Positions 9,045 through 18,046 of a stretch of 64,000 nucleotides of DNA are shown here, in pieces. Below the pieces are notes generated by a model that did no database searches, was not told where the DNA came from, and was given only the letters and a program-made list of their open reading frames with translations. Within the stretch, counting starts at the first letter, position 1. Each line of letters begins with the position of its first letter. The DNA comes from Bacteroidota bacterium. Lineage in GTDB: Bacteria > Bacteroidota > Bacteroidia > Chitinophagales > Chitinophagaceae. A program made the position numbers and the translations under genes. The stretch spans positions 79,706 to 143,705 of the forward strand of contig JAFDXN010000012.1 of the NCBI GenBank assembly GCA_018267915.1, in the 5' to 3' direction.

Positions 9045-10229
9045 ATGTCAAGAAAAGCAAGGACGGGAACACTTTACACAGACCATAACCGGGCAACGCT
9101 GATCAGCGGCGGCAGGGGCTACTTCGACCAGTTGGAAGCCCTTATCGACCGTGCTGAGACCAGCCTGCAATTGCAGACATATATATATGAGGAAGACGAG
9201 AGCGGGGTTCGCATCGCCCAGGCACTGAAGCGGGCTGCCCGACGCGGTGTAAAGATCTACATACTGCTTGACGGCTACGCCTCACAGGGGCTTTCCGGCA
9301 AGTTCATCAGGGAGCTGAAGGATGCGGGTATCCACTTTGATTTCTTTGAACCCTTGTTTCGGAGTAGGGATTTCTACTTCGGCAGGCGGCTGCATTATAA
9401 AGTGGTGGTGGCGGATGCCAAATGTTGCCTGGTGGGCGGACGTAATATCGGCAACAGGTACAATGACATGCCCGGAGCACCCGCCTGGCTCGACTGGGCC
9501 GTATATGCCGAGGGAGAGGTAGCCGCGGGCTTATACAACGTTTGTGTAAAACAATGGAATCAACATTGTGAAGCCGGGGAGGAGCAGGCCCTGATCACTA
9601 ATTCGCCATACGTGCCGGACGATGAATGCCAGATCAGGATCCGCATCAACGACTGGGTCAACCGAAAGACGGAAGTGCTGCAAAGCTATATGCAAATGTT
9701 CGGCACCGCCAGCAGCGAGATCATCGTTATGACAAGCTACTTCTGGCCGGGACGCAAGCTCGTCCGCAAAATGGCAAAAGCGGCGGCAAGGGGCGTGAAA
9801 ATAAAAATGGTGCTTGCTGCAGTGTCCGATATAGCGCTTGCGAAATACGCGGAACGCTACATGTACCGTTGGTTATTCAGAAAAAACATTGAGATATACG
9901 AATACGATAAACAGGTGCTACATGGCAAAATAGCAGTTTGCGACAGCAAGTGGGCTACCATTGGCTCTTACAACGTGAGCAACATCAGCGCTTATGCCAG
10001 CGTGGAGCTAAACCTGGATATTATGAACCCGGCTTTTGCAGCCAACACCCGCGGCCAGTTAATGGCCATCATAGAAAATGATTGCGAACTGGTAACCAAA
10101 GACAAATACGCCCAACGCTACGGCTTTTTATCGCGGATATTTCAGCAAGCTGCCTTTATTTTACTCAATGTAATTTTCTTTGTTTTCACCTTTTACTTCA
10201 GGCGCGCTAAAAAAACAAAACGGACCTAG
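9045..10229 (+). CDS. cls: Phospholipase D-like cardiolipin synthase
   Basis: About 394 residues with two PLD motifs: HYKVVVAD and HGKIAVCD, each with H, K and D in the HxK(x)4D pattern and followed by GGRNIG and GSYNVS. Together they form one active site that joins phosphatidylglycerol molecules into cardiolipin. There is no N-terminal membrane pair, as in ClsB, but the C-terminus holds a hydrophobic segment (FILLNVIFFVFTFYF) and a basic tail. A GTG at 9039 could also start it. I prefer the ATG at 9045. It converges with the next gene, overlapping by four bases. Confidence 0.85.
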   Translation: MSRKARTGTLYTDHNRATLISGGRGYFDQLEALIDRAETSLQLQTYIYEEDESGVRIAQALKRAARRGVKIYILLDGYASQGLSGKFIRELKDAGIHFDFFEPLFRSRDFYFGRRLHYKVVVADAKCCLVGGRNIGNRYNDMPGAPAWLDWAVYAEGEVAAGLYNVCVKQWNQHCEAGEEQALITNSPYVPDDECQIRIRINDWVNRKTEVLQSYMQMFGTASSEIIVMTSYFWPGRKLVRKMAKAAARGVKIKMVLAAVSDIALAKYAERYMYRWLFRKNIEIYEYDKQVLHGKIAVCDSKWATIGSYNVSNISAYASVELNLDIMNPAFAANTRGQLMAIIENDCELVTKDKYAQRYGFLSRIFQQAAFILLNVIFFVFTFYFRRAKKTKRT

Positions 10230-11233
10230 TTTCCCTTCACTTTCATAATGAAGGAACGCAGGTTGCGCCCCTTTAAAGCCGCAAATCGCCCGCGTTGCAC
10301 TACCAGCTCATTATCGCCGGCTCCCCGCAGGAAGTAATGGAATACAAACTTAGCACTGTCGTCACCCCATCCGCCGATCTGCCCAAAGCGCAGATCATTG
10401 AACACGAGCGTATCATGCCATTGCTCGGCGGTATAGTATCCCTGGGAAAAACGTAACAGCCGCTCCAGGTCTTCGTTTTTATACATGCTTCCGATGAGGT
10501 TTTCATTGCGGGGATAATAGGCAAAATGAATACTGTCGTTGCGGCTCAGCACGGAGTAGTAGCCAATGTAATAACCAGAATCGCCCTCTGCCACAATGTA
10601 CCAGAGCCAGCTATTGAACATAGTAGGTGTACTAAAATGGCGGTTCACCTTAATATGCTGGGCCTGCAAAGCCCTCTCAAGCTGCTGCTCGGCCTTTAGC
10701 TTGTTAAACCCGCAATACCCAAGGTAAAGACCGCTTATAGACAAGGCGATGATAGCCCAGTGTGTCTTGTTTTTATGTGTTCTGAACGCAAATACCGCTA
10801 TTAGTGCCAGCGCTGTCCAAATACTGAAAAAGGGATCGGCCACAAAGATCACATTAAAGCTGAAACGCTTATGGCTAAAAGGCTCCAAAAGGCCGGTGCC
10901 ATAGGCATTCATACAATCGAGGAAGAGATGTATAAATATCTCAACCCCCCAAAAGAGCAACCACGATCTGAACGCTATGTCGTGCTTGCGATGCCACCGC
11001 TCGGATACGAGGGAACAAAAAAATGCCGCGATTGCGAGAAACAGCAAAGAATGGGTAAAGCCCCTGTGCGCGAGCAGGTCTTCAGAAGGGCTCGTCCACA
11101 AGGAAGCAATAACATCTATATCCGGCAGGCTTTGGGCCACCATACCCCACCAGAGCGCTTTGCGCCTTAGCTGTTTACCAACGAATATCTCGCCTACCGC
11201 AGCGCCTACAACGATGTGTGTCACTGTATCCAT
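10226..11233 (-). CDS. DUF457/YdjM-family membrane-bound metal-dependent hydrolase
   Basis: A 335-residue protein that begins MDTVTHIVVGAAVGEIFVGK and has SLPDIDVIASLW and LAHRGFTHSLLF, the His/Asp signature of the YdjM family of putative membrane hydrolases. Four or five membrane helices fill residues 55-180. A soluble C-terminal domain of about 150 residues follows. The in vivo substrate of the family is not known. It converges on the cardiolipin synthase gene and shares four bases with it. Confidence 0.82.
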   Translation of the reverse strand: MDTVTHIVVGAAVGEIFVGKQLRRKALWWGMVAQSLPDIDVIASLWTSPSEDLLAHRGFTHSLLFLAIAAFFCSLVSERWHRKHDIAFRSWLLFWGVEIFIHLFLDCMNAYGTGLLEPFSHKRFSFNVIFVADPFFSIWTALALIAVFAFRTHKNKTHWAIIALSISGLYLGYCGFNKLKAEQQLERALQAQHIKVNRHFSTPTMFNSWLWYIVAEGDSGYYIGYYSVLSRNDSIHFAYYPRNENLIGSMYKNEDLERLLRFSQGYYTAEQWHDTLVFNDLRFGQIGGWGDDSAKFVFHYFLRGAGDNELVVQRGRFAALKGRNLRSFIMKVKGN

Positions 11234-11340
11234 CTTATATCCCGTTAGTTGTGGCGCGCATAAATTTGATTAGCCAACATTCCCATTTTCAAAAATAACC
11301 TATTACATTAGCTTCATAAACTAATAAAAACAATAATCTT

Positions 11341-11538
11341 ATGAAACGTATCTTTATCCTATTAGCAATCGCTTCTATTTCCTTTTGCTCATGCAAAAAG
11401 TATACCTGCCACTGTGAAGACCAGGCAGGCGCAACTCACGACAAAAAGATAAAAGCAAAATCAGATTCCGACGCGACCACACAGTGTGTTTTGTACAATG
11501 CCGACCACATCGACTACTTCTGCGAACTGCAAAAATAA
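11341..11538 (+). CDS. Small putative lipoprotein
   Basis: A 65-residue protein with a signal peptide (MKRIFILLAIASISFCSCKK) whose end fits a Bacteroidota lipobox, giving a lipid-anchored cysteine. The mature part is short, charged and has four further cysteines (YTCHCED, TQCVLY, YFCELQ), enough for two disulfides. It is a single-gene unit flanked by a terminator on the right. TAAATTTG at 11261-11268 could be its -7 box. The function is unknown. Confidence 0.65.
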   Translation: MKRIFILLAIASISFCSCKKYTCHCEDQAGATHDKKIKAKSDSDATTQCVLYNADHIDYFCELQK

Positions 11539-11545
11539 TTGTTGT

Positions 11546-11573
11546 AAAAAGACCGGCTAACGCCGGTCTTTTT
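11546..11573. terminator. Bidirectional rho-independent terminator
   Basis: A perfect 12-base inverted repeat (11546-11557 and 11562-11573) around the loop TAAC, with A5 on the left and T5 on the right. It therefore works for the lipoprotein gene on the plus strand and the MCE gene on the minus strand, whose stop codon overlaps its right arm. Confidence 0.9.
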
Positions 11574-12558
11574 ACTTACCTGCTTCTTTCTTTGCCTTTT
11601 CCTGCTTCCTGAAGTAACGTCTTGTGAGGAAATTATGTTTGAGCGCTTCCATGTCTTCATTAAAGGCTGCCGTTCCCTTTTCTATATTGTCCAGGCTATT
11701 TGTAAGCTTGTTAGTGGTAGCAGTGTCTTTCAGCAGGGTGTAAACGGTACCACTGCCGTTGTTCACATCTTTCTGTATGCCTCCAATAAGACTGTCGAGC
11801 CTGGCTATCACCGCGTCCGCTTCCGCCGATGCTCCGTTTATGTGGTTGACGGCTTGTTTCAGATCAGTAGCTACTGCGGTGTCAGCAAGCAATGTGCCTA
11901 CAGTGCCCTTGCCATTATGCGCGTCTACCACTATGGTGTTTAAACCTGTTGCCACCTGGTTCACCTTTACCGCAGCACTCCTTATGTTCAGCAGCGATAT
12001 TTTCAGGTTATAGGAGATCGATGTGTCGTTAAGCAGGTTCCACAGGGCGGCACTGTTATTCAGTCTTTTTATGGTCTGTTTCAGGTCTTGCGATATCACG
12101 GCAACGTTATCGTTGGTGGTCGATAGCGTTTCCAGCATTTCGTTAGTGCCCACTTCTTTTTTGACAGGCAGCAGGTCGTCATTCTCTACTGCCGGCGCGG
12201 GAATGGGATTGGTGGAAATATTGATAACCTTGTTGCCCATCAGCCCTTCATTGCCGATCGATACGATGGCGTTCTTGTGAATATAAGGCTGAAATTCCCT
12301 TTCCACCAGCATTGCCACCTCTATTACCGAGTCGTTCACAATGTGCACACTTTTCACATTACCTGCCTGTATACCCGAGAATCGCACATTATTGCCCTTG
12401 GTGAGCCCCATCACGTTCGTGAAGCGTGCTCGCACGGTGATATTATTTCCAAAATAGCTTTGGTTCCTCCCTATCATGTAAAGGGAGGTGACCAGGATAA
12501 TGAGGCCTGCGATAACAAATATGCCAAGCTTGATGTTATTTATGATCTGCTTTGCCAT
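11572..12558 (-). CDS. MCE/MlaD-family lipid-transport substrate-binding protein
   Basis: A 328-residue protein. One N-terminal membrane helix (about residues 9-28) is followed by a single MCE domain (about 38-115), with the typical FTNVMGLTKGNNVRFSGIQAGNV opening. A long helical region follows (TLSTTNDNVAVISQDLKQTI...), which may form a tube or coil across the periplasm. It is anchored in the inner membrane and carries phospholipids for the MlaE-MlaF pair encoded just upstream (8-base gap). Confidence 0.9.
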   Translation of the reverse strand: MAKQIINNIKLGIFVIAGLIILVTSLYMIGRNQSYFGNNITVRARFTNVMGLTKGNNVRFSGIQAGNVKSVHIVNDSVIEVAMLVEREFQPYIHKNAIVSIGNEGLMGNKVINISTNPIPAPAVENDDLLPVKKEVGTNEMLETLSTTNDNVAVISQDLKQTIKRLNNSAALWNLLNDTSISYNLKISLLNIRSAAVKVNQVATGLNTIVVDAHNGKGTVGTLLADTAVATDLKQAVNHINGASAEADAVIARLDSLIGGIQKDVNNGSGTVYTLLKDTATTNKLTNSLDNIEKGTAAFNEDMEALKHNFLTRRYFRKQEKAKKEAGK

Positions 12559-12566
12559 AACATTTA

Positions 12567-13340
12567 TTATTCAAAAAATTGTTTCACTTTTTCGTCTGTC
12601 GAGCGTTTCAGTTCTTCATAGGTTCCCGTTGCATAGGCACGCCCGTCTATCAGCACCACTATCCTGTCGGCTGTTATCTTCACACAGCGCATATCGTGCG
12701 AGATGATGATCGACGCTGTGTGGTATTTTTTCTCTACCTCCACCATCAGCGTACTGATCTCCCTGCCCGTGATAGGGTCAAGCCCGGAGGTGGGCTCATC
12801 ATAAAGAATGATCTCCGGTTTCAATACCAGCGTCCTCGCAAGCGCAATACGCTTCTGCATGCCCCCCGACAGTTCCGCAGGCATCATGTCGATAGTATGC
12901 CCGAGCCCTACATTGCTTAGCACTTCTTTGATACGTTGCTCAGCATCTGCCGCACTCATGTGCTTCAGGTGTCTTCGCATAGGGAACTCCAGGTTCTCTC
13001 TAACCGTCATCGAATCGTACAAGGCATTGCTTTGGAACAGGAAACCGATACGCATCCTGATATGGTCGAGCCCTTCATGATCCAGCGATAGCACATCCTG
13101 TCCCAGCACGGAGACGCTGCCTGCATCCGGCTCCAGCAGGCCTATGATGCATTTTATCAACACAGACTTGCCGGATCCCGATCTGCCTAGCACGACAACA
13201 CTTTCGTTCTTGTTAACGGTAAGGTCAAAATCATTCAACACTACATTGGCCCCGAAAGCCTTCTTTAGCCCACGCACAGCCAGTACAGGTTCGTTGTCTG
13301 TATCTTTCGCACTGATGATAGTATTTTGCGAGGCATCCAT
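12567..13340 (-). CDS. MlaF-like ABC transporter ATP-binding protein
   Basis: A 257-residue ABC ATPase. It has the Walker A motif GRSGSGKS, the Q-loop in FLFQSNALYDSMTVREN, the signature LSGGMQKR (the GMQKR form is typical of Mla-type ATPases), the Walker B motif IILYDEPTSGLDP and the switch His in ISHDM. It drives lipid movement by the MlaE permease encoded 5 bases upstream. The order mlaE-mlaF-mlaD matches the core of lipid-asymmetry transporters; mlaC and mlaB homologues are not in this window. Confidence 0.92.
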   Translation of the reverse strand: MDASQNTIISAKDTDNEPVLAVRGLKKAFGANVVLNDFDLTVNKNESVVVLGRSGSGKSVLIKCIIGLLEPDAGSVSVLGQDVLSLDHEGLDHIRMRIGFLFQSNALYDSMTVRENLEFPMRRHLKHMSAADAEQRIKEVLSNVGLGHTIDMMPAELSGGMQKRIALARTLVLKPEIILYDEPTSGLDPITGREISTLMVEVEKKYHTASIIISHDMRCVKITADRIVVLIDGRAYATGTYEELKRSTDEKVKQFFE

Positions 13341-13345
13341 ATTGA

Positions 13346-14134
13346 TCAGTTGAATCCTAAGAGATCGGTTATTTGAACGACCACGAGGTCGATGATGAAT
13401 ATGAGTATGGAAGAAAGCACCACTGCGGAATTAGCTGAGAGACCCACCCCTTCGGTGCCTTTTTTAGAATTGTAGCCCTTGTAGCAACCCACCAGGCCCA
13501 CTGCAAAACCGAAAAAGAATGTTTTGATAGTGGCAGGCAGCAGGTCGCTGAAGCCTACAGTATGCAGCACCTCATTCACATATAGGTCCATGCTCATCAC
13601 ACCCCTTATGTTGATGCCCAGGTAGCCGCCATAGAGGCCAATAGTGTCCGACAAGATGGTGAGTATAGGCAGCATCAGCGTGGTAGCCCACACCCTGGTC
13701 ACTACAAGATATTTATATGGGTTAGTGCCCGATACCTCCATGGCATCTATCTGCTCCGTCACCCGCATCGATCCCAGTTCAGCGCCAATGCTCGATCCTA
13801 TCTTTCCGGCGAAAATGAGCGCGGTGATGACCGGCCCTATCTCACGGATAAGCGATAGACTCACCATGTCGGGCAGCCTGGCTTCAACACCATAGTTCAC
13901 CAGCGTGGGCCTGAGTTGCATGGTCAATACAAGGCCCATGATGAAACCCGTGAGCCCCACCAGTGGCAAGGATTTATAGCCCACGATATAACACTGGCGT
14001 AAAAACTCCCTTGCCTCAAACCGCGGCCTCAGGAACTCATGGAAGAACCAACCGGTAAATTTGGATATCGCACCTGTCTCTACGAAAAAGCTTTTCAGTT
14101 TTGTGCTTTGGCTCATAAAAGAAGCAAAGTTCAA
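13346..14134 (-). CDS. MlaE-family lipid ABC transporter permease
   Basis: A 262-residue membrane protein of the MlaE/YrbE family. It has an amphipathic start, five to six helices, and the family-typical EIGPVITALIFAGKIGSSIGAELGSMRVTEQIDAMEV block split across a coupling loop. It is the first gene of the three-gene operon and forms a dimer with MlaF subunits in known systems. It is divergent from the P-type ATPase gene (102-base gap). Confidence 0.92.
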   Translation of the reverse strand: MNFASFMSQSTKLKSFFVETGAISKFTGWFFHEFLRPRFEAREFLRQCYIVGYKSLPLVGLTGFIMGLVLTMQLRPTLVNYGVEARLPDMVSLSLIREIGPVITALIFAGKIGSSIGAELGSMRVTEQIDAMEVSGTNPYKYLVVTRVWATTLMLPILTILSDTIGLYGGYLGINIRGVMSMDLYVNEVLHTVGFSDLLPATIKTFFFGFAVGLVGCYKGYNSKKGTEGVGLSANSAVVLSSILIFIIDLVVVQITDLLGFN

Positions 14135-14236
14135 AGATGGACCTATTTACGAGGCCTACCTGTGAGACCGGTCATAGCGAAATCTGATTGTTATCATTAT
14201 ATGCAATGCATCGCATTGTAACTTTACACATAGGTA

Positions 14237-16786
14237 ATGGATGTGGATTTGCAAAAAATACAAGGGCTTACAGATGAGGCCGCGGCTCAAATTTTGTCAG
14301 AACATGGATATAACGAGCTGGCGGGAGTAGGTCGTAAAAGCTTTGCGCGCATTGTCATCGACGTCATCAGGGAGCCGATGTTCCTTTTATTGCTGAGCTG
14401 CGGCATACTGTATCTTTTCCTGGGAAGTATCACCGAAAGTATCTCCCTTGTCGTAGGGATACTATTTATCATGGGGGTCACTTTCTACCAGGAACGAAAA
14501 ACAGAACGGGCTCTGGATGAATTGAAAAAACTGGCAAGCCCGAAAGCTATGGTGATCCGCAACGGGGCCAGGAAAAAAATCCCCGGCCGCGAAGTTGTTC
14601 CCGGCGATGTGATCGTGATAAGCGAGGGCAATAACATTCCGGCAGACGCTTTGCTTTTACAGTCGTCCCACCTGCTTGCCGATGAATCGATACTGACCGG
14701 GGAGGCTGTACCCGTAAGGAAAAGTGAATATGGCAATGTTTCTCAACAACGCTCCGGGGGCGAGGATAGTCCCTATATCTACAGCGGCACCATGGTAGTA
14801 AAAGGTACGGGGTTGGCCCGCGTATTGGCTACAGGGCAAAACAGCCAGGTGGGCAAAATCGGCCGGTCGCTTGGTATAATCAGTGAAGAGAAAACCGCTC
14901 TGCAGCACGAAATAAAACGCCTGGTGCGGATCATGGCAATATCAGGCATCCTCTCCTGCCTGCTGCTGGTGTTGGTTTACTATTTTACCAAGGGCAACTT
15001 TCTCAATGGTTTGCTCGCCGGCCTCGCACTTGCCATGGCGATGATCCCTGAAGAATTCCCTGTTGTATTCACGGTTTTCATGGCCTTGGGCGCCTGGCGT
15101 ATGTCGAGACGCCATGTACTGGTAAGAAAACCTACGGCAGTTGAAGCCCTTGGCACAGTCACCGTACTATGTACCGACAAAACAGGCACGATCACGGAAA
15201 ACAAAATGCAGGTCAGCAAACTTTATGTTGCCGGTGAGTATTATGACTTCGACCAAAGCAGGAACGCTGAGATACCCGAAGTCTTTCATGAAGTTGTAGA
15301 GTATGGCATTCTGGCAAGCAGGAACGATCCCTTCGACCCTATGGAACGATCGATACAACAGCTTGGAGAATTAAAACTCTCAGGTACGGAACATATTCAT
15401 AGAGATTGGACACTTCTCAGGGAATACCCCTTATCGACCGGACTGCTATCGATGTCAATGGCATATCAAACAGGAGAGAACAAAGACCACATCGTTGCCG
15501 CAAAAGGTGCACCTGAAGCGATATTGCAACTATGCCGTCTGCCGGATGCTGAACATGCAAGACTCTCCGCCGCAGCCGGGCAAATGGCGGAACGGGGGTT
15601 AAGAGTGCTGGGCATTGCAAAAGCCCGGGTTAGCCATTCGGCACTGCCGGACACTCAAGAGCATTTTGAATTCTCGTTCTGTGGTTTCCTGGGCCTGGCT
15701 GACCCCATCAGGGGAGAGATACCTGCAGCGATAAAAAGCTGTTATGAGGCAGGCATACGGGTAATCATCATCACAGGCGACTATCCCGCTACCGCGCAGA
15801 GCATTGCCGCACAGGCAGGTATCAGGAACCATAGCGAGGTGATAAGCGGTGACGAGTTGGATGCAATGTCCGCCGAAGTGCTAAGTCGGCGCATCAGGTC
15901 AGTCAATGTATTTGCCAGGATCAGGCCAGAGCAAAAACTGAAGATCGTTGATGCGCTTAAACACAGCGGCGAGATAGTAGCTATGACCGGCGACGGCGTC
16001 AATGATGCCCTGGCGCTGAAAGCCGCACATGTCGGTATATCAATGGGAGAAAAAGGAACAGATGTAGCCCGCGCGGCGTCTTCGCTGGTATTGCTCGACG
16101 ATAATTTTGCCTCCATAGTGGCAGCGATCAGGATGGGCCGGAAGATATTTGAGAATCTCCAGAATGCTTTCAGCTACATCCTGGCTATTCATATTCCAAT
16201 TGCCGGCCTTGCTCTTATACCCGCAGTCATTCCGGGCTTGCCCATTCTGCTCTGGCCCATACATATTGCCTTTCATGAGTTGGTTATAGATCCGATGTCG
16301 TCGGTTGTTTACGAGCAGCAGGAGGACGAGAAAAATATCATGCAGCGCCCACCCAGAAGCACAAGAGAGCCTTTCTTCGACCGCAAAAAAGCCATATTCA
16401 GCGTGGTACAGGGGTTTATCGTTTTGGCAATTACCTTATCCGTCTATTTTATAGGTTATAGTGTTCATCTGCCCGAAAAGTCTTTAAGGGCCATCGCATT
16501 CATCTCGCTGGTATTGATAAATCTCGCACTTGCAGTATCAAACCTCTCCAGAAGCCGTAGTGTGATCGGCATCGTTCGGCAGGCCAGTGGCGCGGCAAAA
16601 TGGATAATAGGTGCTACCTGTATCTTATTGCTGCTTATATTTTCAATACCTTATTTACGGGCTGTTTTTATGTTTCAGCTTTTCCCCTTCAGCTATTGGT
16701 TACTTATAGCGGGGGCTACAGTATTTGCCTTGCTTCTGTTTGATGCAATGAAATTTGGCCTGCGCAGAAAATGGCCTCTGCACTAA
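14237..16786 (+). CDS. P-type cation-translocating ATPase (type II, Ca2+-ATPase-like)
   Basis: An 849-residue ion pump. It has the actuator loop TGEAVP (residues 154-159), helix M4 PEEFP (271-275), the phosphorylation site CTDKTGT (D314), the nucleotide-domain KGAPE, and MTGDGVNDALALKAAHVGISMG near 590-615. Four C-terminal membrane helices follow. Length and layout fit bacterial P2A/P2B pumps. PEEFP instead of the usual PEGLP of Ca2+ pumps leaves the ion uncertain (Ca2+ or Mn2+ most likely). It is a single-gene unit. Confidence 0.85.
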   Translation: MDVDLQKIQGLTDEAAAQILSEHGYNELAGVGRKSFARIVIDVIREPMFLLLLSCGILYLFLGSITESISLVVGILFIMGVTFYQERKTERALDELKKLASPKAMVIRNGARKKIPGREVVPGDVIVISEGNNIPADALLLQSSHLLADESILTGEAVPVRKSEYGNVSQQRSGGEDSPYIYSGTMVVKGTGLARVLATGQNSQVGKIGRSLGIISEEKTALQHEIKRLVRIMAISGILSCLLLVLVYYFTKGNFLNGLLAGLALAMAMIPEEFPVVFTVFMALGAWRMSRRHVLVRKPTAVEALGTVTVLCTDKTGTITENKMQVSKLYVAGEYYDFDQSRNAEIPEVFHEVVEYGILASRNDPFDPMERSIQQLGELKLSGTEHIHRDWTLLREYPLSTGLLSMSMAYQTGENKDHIVAAKGAPEAILQLCRLPDAEHARLSAAAGQMAERGLRVLGIAKARVSHSALPDTQEHFEFSFCGFLGLADPIRGEIPAAIKSCYEAGIRVIIITGDYPATAQSIAAQAGIRNHSEVISGDELDAMSAEVLSRRIRSVNVFARIRPEQKLKIVDALKHSGEIVAMTGDGVNDALALKAAHVGISMGEKGTDVARAASSLVLLDDNFASIVAAIRMGRKIFENLQNAFSYILAIHIPIAGLALIPAVIPGLPILLWPIHIAFHELVIDPMSSVVYEQQEDEKNIMQRPPRSTREPFFDRKKAIFSVVQGFIVLAITLSVYFIGYSVHLPEKSLRAIAFISLVLINLALAVSNLSRSRSVIGIVRQASGAAKWIIGATCILLLLIFSIPYLRAVFMFQLFPFSYWLLIAGATVFALLLFDAMKFGLRRKWPLH

Positions 16787-16884
16787 AAAGCGATTGCCCG
16801 CGTTTGCACCAGCTCCCTCATCCTCATTAAGTTGTTGCAGTTCATTTAGCTATAACACGATATGACCCCGTCATTCAGATGCGG

Positions 16885-17295
16885 CTATAGCTGCTCCTTT
16901 TTCGCAGTCTTTAGACGCTGCTCTTCCTGGTCGGCTTCCATCTTTTCTTTTTTCATTCCCACCCTTATGAATCCAAAGATGCTCATGTATACATTGGCTA
17001 TCCACACCAGCGCAAAGCCACCCACGAGATAGCCTCTCCAGTCGTCAAAAAGTAAATGATACCGGGTTATAAAAAGAAAGAATATGGTTACGTAATGGCT
17101 AAAGCAATACTCACAGGTGAATAGATAGTAGAACTTACGCTGAAAAAGCCTTTTGCAGGTTTTTGACTTATTGATACAGAACTCCCGCGGTTCGCGAAAG
17201 ACTTCTTCATGCGTTACCGTCCATGCAATACAGGCCACCGGCAATGCCAGCAGCAAAAGAGTAACCACCTGTGCAGATAATGGCATTAAAACCAT
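16885..17295 (-). CDS. Hypothetical membrane protein with CxxC motif (DUF1360-like)
   Basis: A 136-residue protein. It has a hydrophobic N-terminal helix (residues 7-27), a cysteine-bearing loop (C40, C47), a FTCEYCFSHYVTIFFLF segment (C61, C64 before a second helix), a third helix at about 90-112, and a charged C-terminal tail rich in Lys/Glu. The CxxC at the edge of a helix resembles DUF1360 proteins, but I cannot confirm membership. It is flanked by divergent and convergent genes, so it stands alone. Confidence 0.6.
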   Translation of the reverse strand: MVLMPLSAQVVTLLLLALPVACIAWTVTHEEVFREPREFCINKSKTCKRLFQRKFYYLFTCEYCFSHYVTIFFLFITRYHLLFDDWRGYLVGGFALVWIANVYMSIFGFIRVGMKKEKMEADQEEQRLKTAKKEQL

Positions 17296-17540
17296 AGACT
17301 ATACAGCCTATAAAATTTGTGCCTGTATTCACTTACCCGATGCAAAACAACTTGTCGATGCCGTCGTGGCTCCATCGCTCCGGAAAACTTGTTTGACTTA
17401 AAAACATACGATAATACCGTGAGCTGGCCGTTGGACATCTAAAATAGGAGCATTAGCGCTACAATACCTTATGGCTGCAAAACACGCCCCGTGTGGTACG
17501 ATTTTGATTGTCCAAATACTGGAAACACAACTAATACAGC

Positions 17541-18041
17541 ATGTTGAATTTGTTTGACACTAAAAATGTCCGGAAAATAAAAGAGGGACTAGGTCTCCGG
17601 GAGGAAACGATCGCCGTATCGGAGAGCGTCACTTCGGGCTTTATACAAGCGGCACTGGCCAGCGCCGAAGAGGCCTCGATGTTCTTCCAGGGAGGTATTA
17701 CCGCTTACAACCTGGGACAGAAATACCGGCATTTACAGGTCGAACCGATCCATGCGCAAGCCTGCAACTGTGTATCTGAAAAGGTGGCTGATGAGATGGC
17801 CATCAACGTCTGCTCCCTGTTTAATAGCAATTGGGGCATAGGAATTACCGGCTACGCAACACCTGTACCGGAAAGCGACAATAAGTTATTCGCTTACTAT
17901 TCCGTTGCGCATAACGGGAAAATTATATTAGCCCGAAAAATTGATGCATTTAAGGATGATACGCTGGTAGTCCAGCTATTCTATGTAAACGAATCCTTAA
18001 GGGACTTAGCGGCTTATCTATCAAAACCCAAAACTTCATAA
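17541..18041 (+). CDS. CinA C-terminal-domain protein (NMN amidohydrolase-like)
   Basis: A 166-residue stand-alone CinA C-terminal domain, the family that deamidates nicotinamide mononucleotide. It has the active-site region VSESVTSGFIQ (normally ESCTGG), the FFQGGITAYNLGQK strand and the GIGITGYATP loop. The change from TGG to TSG in the serine loop and the loss of the second Gly make catalysis uncertain. It is followed after 5 bases by the DUF2252 gene, so the two are cotranscribed. Confidence 0.75.
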   Translation: MLNLFDTKNVRKIKEGLGLREETIAVSESVTSGFIQAALASAEEASMFFQGGITAYNLGQKYRHLQVEPIHAQACNCVSEKVADEMAINVCSLFNSNWGIGITGYATPVPESDNKLFAYYSVAHNGKIILARKIDAFKDDTLVVQLFYVNESLRDLAAYLSKPKTS

Positions 18042-18046
18042 ACCTA